NCBI RefSeq assembly: GCF_000455125.1
Contig: NZ_AUWR01000055.1
Coordinates: 1-64,000, forward strand
DNA: 64,000 nucleotides
Direction of reading: 5' to 3'
From: Mycobacterium sp. UM_WGJ
Lineage (GTDB): Bacteria; Actinomycetota; Actinomycetes; Mycobacteriales; Mycobacteriaceae
The notes under the pieces were generated by a model. That model was not told the DNA's origin. It worked only from the letters and a program-made list of their open reading frames with translations, and did not search any database. Made by a program: the position numbers and the translations under genes. Positions 7,423 through 17,604 of this stretch are shown in pieces (within the stretch, counting starts at the first letter, position 1; every line of letters starts with the position of its first letter).

Positions 7423-8567
7423 TGGCGATCACACTGCACTGGTTCCTGCCCACCAACGGTGATTCCCGCAGCGATCTGAGTCTGGGAAACGCCGTCGGTG
7501 CCGCAGGCAGCCGCGTGAACCCTTACGGCGCCGACCGCGCCCCGGACCTGGACTACCTGCGTCTGGTCGCCGGAGCCGCGGAGCAGTTGGGGTTCACCGG
7601 GGCGCTGACCCCGACCAGCAGCTGGTGCGAGGACGCCTGGGTGTTCACCGCCGCGCTCAGCCAACTCACCAAGCGGTTCAAGTTCCTGGTGGCCTTCCGT
7701 CCGGGGCTGCAGGCGCCGACGCTGGCAGCCCAGGCGGCGGCGACCTTCCAGCGGGTTTCAGGGGGCCGGCTGCTACTCAACGTCGTCACCGGCGGTGACG
7801 ATGCTGAGCAGCGGCGGTTCGGCGACGACTTGGACAAGACCGCCCGCTATGCCCGTGCCGCCGAGTTTCTCACCGTCTTCCGGCAGCTGTGGACGGGAGA
7901 TCCGGTCACGTTTCACGGCGATCACCTCTTCGTGGAAGATGCGACCATCGTGCCCGCGGCGACCTGGCCGGAGATCTATCTCGGCGGGTCCTCGGCCGCG
8001 GCGATCGACGTCGCCGCCGAGCACGCCGATGTCTACCTGACCTGGGGCGAACCACCAGACCAGGTCGCCGACAAGCTCGACGCGGTTCGCCGGCGGGTCA
8101 AGGACGTGGGTTCAGCCCGGGCGGCCGCCGGCGAGCTGCGGTTCGGAATCCGGCTGCATGTCATCAGCCGGCCCACCGCAGCCGAGGCGTGGGCCCAAGC
8201 CGACCGATTGCTGGCCGGACTCAGCCCAGAGCAGATCCAACGTGCCCAGCAGATCCAACAGAAGTCCGGGTCGGAGGGCCAGCGACGGATGACCGCGCTG
8301 CACGGTGGGCGGACCGACCAACTCGAAGTGTCGCCCAACCTATGGGCCGGTGTGGGCCTGGTCCGCGGCGGCGCCGGAACCGCACTGGTGGGTAGCCACG
8401 AGGAGGTCGCCGACCGCATCGAGGAGTACTACCACCTGGGGCTGGACGAGTTCGTCCTGTCCGGCTATCCGCACCTGGAGGAGTCCTTCTCGTTCGGGGA
8501 GGGCGTGGTGCCGATTCTGGCCGAACGGGGCCTGCTCGCGAACCCCGTCACCGCACTGACAACGTAA
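7422..8567 (+). CDS. ssuD: Alkanesulfonate monooxygenase-like LLM flavin oxidoreductase
   Basis: Protein of 381 residues, the length typical of SsuD/MsuD. It opens with the SsuD-type segment LHWFLPTNGDSR and carries the luciferase-like barrel motifs VAFRPG, GRLLLNVVTGG and EIYLGGSS. Family members cleave alkanesulfonates to aldehyde and sulfite using reduced FMN and oxygen in the cytoplasm. No SsuE flavin reductase and no SsuABC transporter is encoded in this window, so these must be supplied elsewhere. It overlaps the preceding stop by one base and is followed 13 bp later by sfnG. SsuD and MsuD (methanesulfonate) cannot be separated by eye. Confidence 0.8.
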   Translation: MAITLHWFLPTNGDSRSDLSLGNAVGAAGSRVNPYGADRAPDLDYLRLVAGAAEQLGFTGALTPTSSWCEDAWVFTAALSQLTKRFKFLVAFRPGLQAPTLAAQAAATFQRVSGGRLLLNVVTGGDDAEQRRFGDDLDKTARYARAAEFLTVFRQLWTGDPVTFHGDHLFVEDATIVPAATWPEIYLGGSSAAAIDVAAEHADVYLTWGEPPDQVADKLDAVRRRVKDVGSARAAAGELRFGIRLHVISRPTAAEAWAQADRLLAGLSPEQIQRAQQIQQKSGSEGQRRMTALHGGRTDQLEVSPNLWAGVGLVRGGAGTALVGSHEEVADRIEEYYHLGLDEFVLSGYPHLEESFSFGEGVVPILAERGLLANPVTALTT

Positions 8568-8580
8568 GGAAGACAAGGCA

Positions 8581-9711
8581 ATGCCGACCCACGCCCCCAC
8601 GCCGCTGAGCTTCGCCTATTGGGTTCCCAACGTCAGCGGTGGGCTGGTGACCTCGACGATTGAGCAACGCACCGACTGGAGCTACGACTACAACGTCGCC
8701 CTGGCCCGGATCGCCGAAGAAGCCGGCTTTGAGTACGCATTGACACAGGTCCGCTACACGGCGAGCTACAGCGCCGAATATCAGCACGAGTCCACCAGTT
8801 TCAGCCTGGCCCTGCTGCTGGCCACCGAGCGGCTCAAGGTGATCGCCGCGGTGCACCCGGGGATGTGGCAGCCGGGAGTGCTGGCGAAGTGGCTGGCGAC
8901 CGCCGACCATCTGTCCAACGGGCGGGTGGCGGTCAACGTCGTCAGCGGCTGGCTCAAGGACGAGTTCACCAAGCTTGGCGAACCGTGGCTCGAGCACGAC
9001 GAACGCTACCGGCGCAGTGCTGAATTCATCCAGGCGCTGCGGGAGATCTGGACCAAGGACCGGGCCAATCTGGCCGGCGACTTCTACCGGATCCGCGACT
9101 TCAAACTGCAGCCCAAGCCGCTTTCCTGGGAGGGCCGACCCCACCCGGAGATCTTCCAGGGCGGCAACTCCACCGCAGCCCGCAACAACGGCGGTCGCTA
9201 TTCGGACTGGTACTTCTCCAACGGCAACGACTTCGACGGAGTCACCGCGCAGTTGGCCGACCTTCGTCGGGTCGCGGCCGATTCCGGTCGCGCCGAGCCG
9301 CCCCGCTTCGGTCTCAACGGCTTCGTCATTGTGCGCGACACCGAATCGGAGGCCAAAGAGGTGCTGCGAGAGATCATCGCCAAAGCCGACGTTCGCGCGG
9401 TCGAGGGTTTCGGTGCGGCGGTGCGCCAAGCCGGCGCGTCGACCGCAGACCAGCGGGGCATGTGGGCGAACTCCACCTTCGAAGACTTGGTGCAGTACAA
9501 CGACGGCTTCCGCACCCAGTTGATCGGCACCGCCGAACAGGTTGCCGAGCGCATCGTCGCCTACCGGAAGCTGGGCGTGAATCTGATCTTGGCCGGGTTC
9601 CTGCACTTCCAGGAGGAAGTCGAGGCGTTCGGCCGGAACGTGCTGCCGCTGGTGCGCGAACTGGAAGCACATGCCGGGTTGGCGCCGGTACCTGAGCCGG
9701 CACTGCCGTGA
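8581..9711 (+). CDS. sfnG: Dimethylsulfone monooxygenase SfnG-like
   Basis: Protein of 376 residues in the luciferase-like monooxygenase family. Segments FAYWVPNVSGGLV, QVRYTASYSAEYQHES and NVVSGWLKDEF are characteristic of the SfnG/dimethylsulfone monooxygenase group, which converts dimethylsulfone to methanesulfinate with reduced FMN. The product, after oxidation to methanesulfonate, would be a substrate for the SsuD/MsuD-like enzyme encoded immediately upstream. AGGAAGACAAGG precedes the ATG. It overlaps the next gene at GTGA. The SfnG assignment is good at family level; the exact substrate is unproven. Confidence 0.82.
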   Translation: MPTHAPTPLSFAYWVPNVSGGLVTSTIEQRTDWSYDYNVALARIAEEAGFEYALTQVRYTASYSAEYQHESTSFSLALLLATERLKVIAAVHPGMWQPGVLAKWLATADHLSNGRVAVNVVSGWLKDEFTKLGEPWLEHDERYRRSAEFIQALREIWTKDRANLAGDFYRIRDFKLQPKPLSWEGRPHPEIFQGGNSTAARNNGGRYSDWYFSNGNDFDGVTAQLADLRRVAADSGRAEPPRFGLNGFVIVRDTESEAKEVLREIIAKADVRAVEGFGAAVRQAGASTADQRGMWANSTFEDLVQYNDGFRTQLIGTAEQVAERIVAYRKLGVNLILAGFLHFQEEVEAFGRNVLPLVRELEAHAGLAPVPEPALP

Positions 9712-10913
9712 CGGCTGGCACCACGGTGCGACTCGGCAGCCACACCGAAGCCGTCGCGGCCGCAAAAGCCTTCGCCGACGCGATACGCCCCGGCGGGGCC
9801 GACCGCGATCGGGCTGGGGGCGTTCCGCACACCGAACTCGCCGCGTTCGACCGCTCCGGCCTGCCGGCGATCACAGTTCCCGTCGCCGACGGCGGATCCG
9901 GCCTGGGACCGGTGACTCTGGCCGAGGTGATCAGCACGATCGCCGCCGCCGATCCGGCGCTGGCGCAGATTCCGCAGGGCCACTTCCTGGCGGTCGACAT
10001 CTTGCGTCTGCTGGGTACTGCCGACCAGCGCCGGACACTGCTGGGCGCGGTGACCGAGGGTGGCCGCATCGCGCCGGTGCTGGCCGAACGCGGCGGCACC
10101 CACGCGCTCGACCTGAAGACCCGTCTGGTCGCCGATGGACCAAGCTGGCGCCTGGAGGGCGTCAAGTACTACAGCACCGGCGCCATCACCGCCCGCTGGT
10201 TGGCCGCCAGCGCACTGGACCCCGACGGCCGGTTGGTGCTGGCACTGGTCGAGCGCGACCGGGCAGGGGTCAGCATCGGCGAGGACTGGTCCGCGATGGG
10301 ACAGCGCTCCACCGTCAGCGGCACAACAACTTTCGACGGGGTACGCGTCGATGCGGGTTTCGTCGTGCCGTACGGAACGGCGTTCAGCGAGCCGCAACTG
10401 CTCGGGGCGCGAGCGCAGCTGGTGCACGCGGCCATCGAAGCCGGGATCGCGCAGGGGGCGCTGGCCGATGCCGCAGAGTTCGTCCGGACTCGCAGCCGGC
10501 CGTTCTTCGAGGCGTACCGCGCCGACCATGCGCCGACCGCCGCCGAGGATCCCAACATCCGGTTGCGGTTCGGCCGGTTGGCCACCCGCAGCCGTGCCGC
10601 CGTGCAACTGCTGCGCTGGGCAGCTGACGTCCTCGAGGAGTTGGGCCTGGTCCCGGCCGGTCCCGACACCGCCGCACACGGGTCGATCGCGGTTGCCCAG
10701 GCCAAGGCGTTCGCCAGCGACGTGGCCGTCGACGTGGCCAACGAGCTGTTCGCGTTGACCGGGGCCAGCGGAACCGACCTCAAGCACGGATTGGATCGGC
10801 ATTGGCGCAACGCTCGCACACACAGCGTGCACGATCCGGTCGACTGGAAGTACCACCACATCGGGGCATGGGAACTCGCCGCTGTTCGGCCGCCCAACCA
10901 CGCCCAGATCTGA
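9708..10913 (+). CDS. sfnB: SfnB-family sulfur acquisition oxidoreductase
   Basis: Protein of 401 residues, acyl-CoA dehydrogenase fold, SfnB/DszC branch. It shows TVSGTTTFDGVRVD in the middle domain and RHWRNARTHSVHDP near the C-terminus, a signature shared with the first gene of the operon. SfnB proteins are associated with sulfone and sulfonate assimilation; the precise reaction is not settled. GTG start overlapping the sfnG stop (GTGA) supports translational coupling. The two acyl-CoA-dehydrogenase-like enzymes flank the two luciferase-like enzymes, so the operon seems to encode two flavin-monooxygenase pairs. Confidence 0.8.
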   Translation: MTAGTTVRLGSHTEAVAAAKAFADAIRPGGADRDRAGGVPHTELAAFDRSGLPAITVPVADGGSGLGPVTLAEVISTIAAADPALAQIPQGHFLAVDILRLLGTADQRRTLLGAVTEGGRIAPVLAERGGTHALDLKTRLVADGPSWRLEGVKYYSTGAITARWLAASALDPDGRLVLALVERDRAGVSIGEDWSAMGQRSTVSGTTTFDGVRVDAGFVVPYGTAFSEPQLLGARAQLVHAAIEAGIAQGALADAAEFVRTRSRPFFEAYRADHAPTAAEDPNIRLRFGRLATRSRAAVQLLRWAADVLEELGLVPAGPDTAAHGSIAVAQAKAFASDVAVDVANELFALTGASGTDLKHGLDRHWRNARTHSVHDPVDWKYHHIGAWELAAVRPPNHAQI

Positions 10914-10926
10914 CCCGCCGGGCAGC

Positions 10927-11469
10927 TCAGCCGAGAGTGTCACGGACCCGGGCGGTCACCGCCTCGAGCTGTTCGTCGGCGAATACCGGGGCACCCAGCT
11001 CAGGGTCGTCGATGGCTAGCCGTACCCAGCTGGCGCAGCCGGCATACTCGGGTCGGCGCGGCAGCCACACCGGTGCCGACAGCGGGAACACCTGGATCAC
11101 CAGCGCCGTCAGCCGATGTTTGGGCCGGAAATCCAACCGATCCGCGCGCACCGATTCAGCGGTCCAGATGTGCAGGTCCGCAATGTCCTCGAGCGCCTCG
11201 GGCCGCTCTACGGGCAGCGCTGCAACGACTTTGGCCGCGGCCCGAACCAGCACCTGCTCCGCGGTGGAATCGGCGGCCGCCGGTGCGAGCAGATCGCGAT
11301 GTTCGGGACGGACCCGTTCGGCGTGGCTGTGTACCGAGGTGGGAAACAGCAAGAACTCGTCGGCGCTGACGTCGAAACGCTTCTCGTGAATACCGCCTTT
11401 ACGCAGCAGGATTCGTTGCCGGCCGGCCCGCAGCGCGGCAATGACAGCGCTCCACTCCTTCAATGCCAT
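10927..11469 (-). CDS. DUF1802 family protein
   Basis: Protein of 180 residues starting MALKEWSAVIAALRAGRQ, the typical N-terminus of DUF1802 proteins, followed by ILLRKGGIHEKRFDVSADEFLLFPT. The fold is probably a small alpha/beta domain and the function is unknown. ATG at 11469 was preferred to the ATG at 11478 because GAGCGGA then lies at a workable distance. It is divergent from the enoyl-CoA hydratase gene (42 bp apart) and convergent with sfnB (13 bp apart). Confidence 0.7.
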   Translation of the reverse strand: MALKEWSAVIAALRAGRQRILLRKGGIHEKRFDVSADEFLLFPTSVHSHAERVRPEHRDLLAPAAADSTAEQVLVRAAAKVVAALPVERPEALEDIADLHIWTAESVRADRLDFRPKHRLTALVIQVFPLSAPVWLPRRPEYAGCASWVRLAIDDPELGAPVFADEQLEAVTARVRDTLG

Positions 11470-11511
11470 ACCGTGCATTCCGCTCAGCGTAGCTGGGGCT
11501 ACGGTGAACCG

Positions 11512-12267
11512 GTGAGTGACGACATTCTGCTGGTCAAGACACAGGACCGCATCCGCACCCTTACCCTCAACCGCCCGCAGGCCCGCAACGCGCTGTCCGG
11601 TGCGCTGCGTGCGGCCATCTTCAGCGCGCTGGCCGACGCCGACGCCGATGACGACGTCGACGTGCTGATCCTGACCGGCGCGGATCCGGTGTTCTGCGCC
11701 GGGTTGGACCTCAAGGAGTTCGGCGGATCCACTGCAGTGCCGGACATTTCCCCGCAGTGGCCCCCGATGACCAAACCGGTGATCGGTGCCATCAACGGTG
11801 CGGCAGTCACCGGCGGGCTCGAGTTGGCGCTGTACTGCGACGTCCTGATCGCCTCCGAGCAGGCCCGATTCGCCGACACCCACGCCCGGGTGGGCTTGCT
11901 GCCGTCCTGGGGCCTCAGTGTCCGACTCCCCCAGAAGGTAGGCGTGGGCTTGGCCCGCCGGATGAGCCTGACCGGCGATTACCTGTCGGCCGCCGACGCG
12001 CTGCGGGCCGGGTTGGTCACCGAAGTGGTGCCGCATGACGAGTTGCTGCCCGCTGCGAGTCGGGTGGCGGCCGCGATCGTCGGCAACAACCAAGCCGCGG
12101 TACGGGCGCTGCTGGCTTCCTATCACCGCATCGACGAGTCGCAGACCGCCACCGGACTCTGGATCGAGGCGATGGCGGCCAAGCAGTGGCTGAAAACCGT
12201 GACCGGCGCGGACGTCGCCGCCAACCGGGCGGCCGTACTGGAACGTGGGCGCGCCCAGGTGCAGTGA
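11512..12267 (+). CDS. echA16: Enoyl-CoA hydratase/isomerase family protein, EchA16-like
   Basis: Protein of 251 residues, crotonase fold. It shows the oxyanion-hole segments LNRPQARNAL and GADPVFCAGLDLKEF and the region INGAAVTGGLELALYCDVLIAS. The usual hydratase Glu positions are replaced or unclear around DTHARVGLLPSWG, so hydratase, isomerase or thioesterase activity remain possible. GTG start at 11512 gives MSDDILLVKTQDRIRTLTLN, the normal family N-terminus; no strong ribosome site is seen. The length matches EchA16 of M. tuberculosis (Rv2831, about 249 residues). A strong terminator hairpin begins directly after the stop codon. Confidence 0.8.
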   Translation: MSDDILLVKTQDRIRTLTLNRPQARNALSGALRAAIFSALADADADDDVDVLILTGADPVFCAGLDLKEFGGSTAVPDISPQWPPMTKPVIGAINGAAVTGGLELALYCDVLIASEQARFADTHARVGLLPSWGLSVRLPQKVGVGLARRMSLTGDYLSAADALRAGLVTEVVPHDELLPAASRVAAAIVGNNQAAVRALLASYHRIDESQTATGLWIEAMAAKQWLKTVTGADVAANRAAVLERGRAQVQ

Positions 12268-12313
12268 CAAACACGTCCCGGACGGAGCTTGGGCACCGTC
12301 CGGGACGCGTTTG
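12268..12313. terminator. Strong bidirectional terminator hairpin
   Basis: A perfect 12-bp inverted repeat (CGTCCCGGACGG at 12274-12285, CCGTCCGGGACG at 12296-12307, 10-nt loop), extended after one A/C mismatch by five more pairs (CAAAC at 12268-12272, GTTTG at 12309-12313). It starts right after the echA16 stop and lies between two convergent genes. The flanking A and T runs could act as short U-tracts in either direction. Confidence 0.8.
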
Positions 12314-12326
12314 GTGAGGCGCACTG

Positions 12327-14042
12327 CTAGAAGTCGAGACCCAGGAACGCAGCGCCCGGGTCCAACAACGCCGAGGCGTCGAAGCCACCGAACAACCCGC
12401 TCAGGTCGACGTCGCCGAACGGGGTGACGAATGTGTCGGTGACGGTGCTGTCGGCGCCGTCCAGACCGGGGATGGCCGAGTAGACGTTGGCGAAACCGCC
12501 ACCGAGGTTCAGCACGCTGTACACCGAACCCAGCACCGGCAGGTCCGCTGCGTCGCCATCACCGGGCGTCACACCATCGATGACGAACTCGGTGGTGGTC
12601 AGGCCCAACAACTGGGTGACGGTCTCCTGCGCGTGCGCGGTGCCGAGCAGGTCCGTGCCGTCAAAGATGTTGAAGTCCTGCGAGGTGATCGGGAGCGGGA
12701 AGAAGGTGCCCCCGAGGTCGAGGCCGGGCGTGCCACCGCCGATGTTGAGGAACGGCAGCGCTCCGACCGTCTGGAAGACCGGCGCGAATCCCGGGGTGAC
12801 GTCGGCCCCGGACCCGGTGAACGGGTCGAAGGTGGTGCCATCGATGGTGAAGGCGTCCTGGCCCACGGCGCTGTCACTCAGGGCGCCGAACGCCGCTCCC
12901 GGATCCAGGCTGATCCCGCTGGCCATGCCGCTGAAGATCGAGCTCAGATCCATGCTGCCGAACGGCGTCACCAACGTGTCGGTGACGGTGCCGTTCTCAC
13001 CCGGGGTGGCGACGTAGACGTTCGCGAAACCGCCACCGAAGTTGAACGCGTCGTAGATCGTTCCCGCCGACGGCAGGCCGTCGCCGGTCTCCGATCCGTC
13101 GGTGACGACCAGCTGGGTGTTGGTCATGCCGAACAGGTCGGTCACGTCCACCGCGGTGTTGATAGTGCCGATCTGAGTGGCGTCGTCGCCGGTGCCGCTG
13201 AACACGGTGAAGTCCTGCGAGGCGAGCCCGTTTCCATGGGTGCTCGGGTCTCCCAGCGATGCGCCGCCGATACTCAGGAACGGCCCCGCACCACCGAGTG
13301 CGGCGATCGGGTTGAAGCCCTCCTGCGCGGATCCACCGGTTCCGGTGAACGGATCCAGCGTGAGACCGCCGATGGCGAACGCATCCTCGCCGCCGCCCGA
13401 CGCTCCGGCCTGCAGCGCAGCGAAGGCGTCGCCCGGCTGCAGCGGGTCCGCCGCGTTGATGCCGGCGAACATCGAGCTCAGATCCATGTCTCCGAAAGGC
13501 GTCACGAATGTGTCGGTGACGGTGCCGTCCGCACCCGGGGTGGCGACGTAGACATTCGCGAACCCGCCACCGAAGTTGAACACGTCATAGACCGCGCCTG
13601 ACGTGGGCAGATCCGCTGCCGTCTCGCCGGATGCCGCGTCGACGTCCGTGACGGTGAACTCGGTGTTGGTGAAGCCCGCAAGGTTTGTCACGACCACGCT
13701 GGAAGTGACGCTACCCAGGTTGGTCCCGTCGGCCCCGAACACCGCGAAGTCTTGCGGCGCGGTGGGCACCAGGCCTCCTGGGCTACCGCCGCCCAAGGTC
13801 AGCAGTGGCGCAGAGCCGGTCAGCGGATGCACCAGGGAGAATCCCTCCTGCGCCGAGGATCCGGTTCCTGTGAACGGGTCGAACGTGAAGCCGCCGATCG
13901 TGAAGGCGTCGGCACCGGTGGCGCTCGGCGCGACAGCGTTGTCGCCGGGGCCTGCCACGGCGACCGCCGCCTGTAGGAACGCCGCAGTAAGCAGTCCGCC
14001 ACCAGTGGCCAGACCTGCGACGATCAGTCGGTAGTGCATCAT
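12327..14042 (-). CDS. Secreted protein with three large tandem repeats
   Basis: Protein of 571 residues with signal peptide MMHYRLIVAGLATGGG...AAVAVAGPG. The rest is three repeats of roughly 170-185 residues. Each opens with DAFxIxGxTxDPFTGxG, continues with a Gly-rich segment ending SQDF or PQDF, then (N/S)LGGGFANVY or FNFGGGFANVYVATPG, and closes with TVTDTxVTPFGxxDLS. No Cys, no PE/PPE motif, acidic, rich in Gly, Thr, Asp and Phe; probably all-beta. GGGGAAG lies 7 bp before the ATG at 14042; ATGs upstream (14057, 14111) are less well placed. Function unknown; a surface or cell-wall protein is likely. Confidence 0.75.
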   Translation of the reverse strand: MMHYRLIVAGLATGGGLLTAAFLQAAVAVAGPGDNAVAPSATGADAFTIGGFTFDPFTGTGSSAQEGFSLVHPLTGSAPLLTLGGGSPGGLVPTAPQDFAVFGADGTNLGSVTSSVVVTNLAGFTNTEFTVTDVDAASGETAADLPTSGAVYDVFNFGGGFANVYVATPGADGTVTDTFVTPFGDMDLSSMFAGINAADPLQPGDAFAALQAGASGGGEDAFAIGGLTLDPFTGTGGSAQEGFNPIAALGGAGPFLSIGGASLGDPSTHGNGLASQDFTVFSGTGDDATQIGTINTAVDVTDLFGMTNTQLVVTDGSETGDGLPSAGTIYDAFNFGGGFANVYVATPGENGTVTDTLVTPFGSMDLSSIFSGMASGISLDPGAAFGALSDSAVGQDAFTIDGTTFDPFTGSGADVTPGFAPVFQTVGALPFLNIGGGTPGLDLGGTFFPLPITSQDFNIFDGTDLLGTAHAQETVTQLLGLTTTEFVIDGVTPGDGDAADLPVLGSVYSVLNLGGGFANVYSAIPGLDGADSTVTDTFVTPFGDVDLSGLFGGFDASALLDPGAAFLGLDF

Positions 14043-14271
14043 TCTGAGCTTCCCCATCTCTGTCGTTTTCCCAAGCCAGTGGGTTACACCGCCAGTGTCA
14101 GGCGTGTGCAACTGGTAACAACGCGCAGAACGCTACCCGCGAGTAACCTAGATGTATAGATCGTCTGTCTATGCTTTTTCTGCCAATCGGCTGGACAAAT
14201 AGAACGCCCCGGCGGCAGTGGACCTTCGTCGCCGGCGGTCTCCTGCTCAGCGCAGGCGTGGGCGGTCTGGG

Positions 14272-14832
14272 CTAGCCGATCCGCCGAAGCACCCGGCACG
14301 GATTTCCGGCCGCGAGCACGCCGCCAGGCAAATCCCGGGTCACCACGCTGCCGGCCCCCACGACCGTGTCGGATCCGATCGACACACCGGGGCACACGAT
14401 CACCCCCGCTGCCAGCCACACGTTGTCGCCCAGTGTGATCGGAGCGGCCGATTCCCAGCCCGACCGTCGCGCACCGATGTCATCCACCGGGTGCAATGCC
14501 GTCACCAGCTGGACGCGGGGGCCGACCGATACATGGTCCCCCAGGGTGATGGGCGCGCAGTCCAGAAAGACCGCGTCGTAGTTGATGAAACAGTTGGCGC
14601 CGATGCTGATGTATATCCCGTAGTCGCAACAGAATCGGGGCAAAATCTCCGAGTTCGCCCCGAACGATCCGAGCAGTTCGCCCAGCAGCTCACGGCGGGC
14701 GTCTTCGTCGTCTGCCCCGGTGGCGTTGAACGCCGCCACCACGCGCTGACATGCCCGCCGACCGGCGACGAGGTCCGGGTCGTCGGGCCGATACGGCGCC
14801 CCGCGCAGCATCCGTTCCCGCTGACCGCTCAC
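14272..14832 (-). CDS. Maltose/galactoside O-acetyltransferase family protein
   Basis: Protein of 186 residues with the N-terminal Mac domain (ERMLRGAPYRPDDPDLVAGRR) followed by left-handed beta-helix hexapeptide repeats (about residues 60-180). Segments FINYDAVFLD, VQLVTALHPVDD with the catalytic His, and VVTRDLPGGVLAAGNPCRVLR are typical of the LacA/Maa/NodL group, which transfers acetyl from acetyl-CoA to a sugar hydroxyl. The acceptor is unknown. GTG start at 14832, since the family needs the residues before MLRGAPY. It lies 229 bp upstream of the repeat-protein gene on the same strand. Confidence 0.8.
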   Translation of the reverse strand: MSGQRERMLRGAPYRPDDPDLVAGRRACQRVVAAFNATGADDEDARRELLGELLGSFGANSEILPRFCCDYGIYISIGANCFINYDAVFLDCAPITLGDHVSVGPRVQLVTALHPVDDIGARRSGWESAAPITLGDNVWLAAGVIVCPGVSIGSDTVVGAGSVVTRDLPGGVLAAGNPCRVLRRIG

Positions 14833-14842
14833 GCAACCGATC

Positions 14843-17603
<2,761 letters not shown>

Positions 17604-17604
<1 letters not shown>

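Noticed and set aside
11479-12324. Extension of the DUF1802 frame to 465 codons
   Set aside because: The extension is antisense to echA16 and has no family character; the DUF1802 domain begins at MALKEW.
12633-13601. 322-codon plus-strand frame across the repeat protein gene
   Set aside because: Antisense shadow of the repeats; the signal peptide, ribosome site and sensible composition belong to the minus strand.
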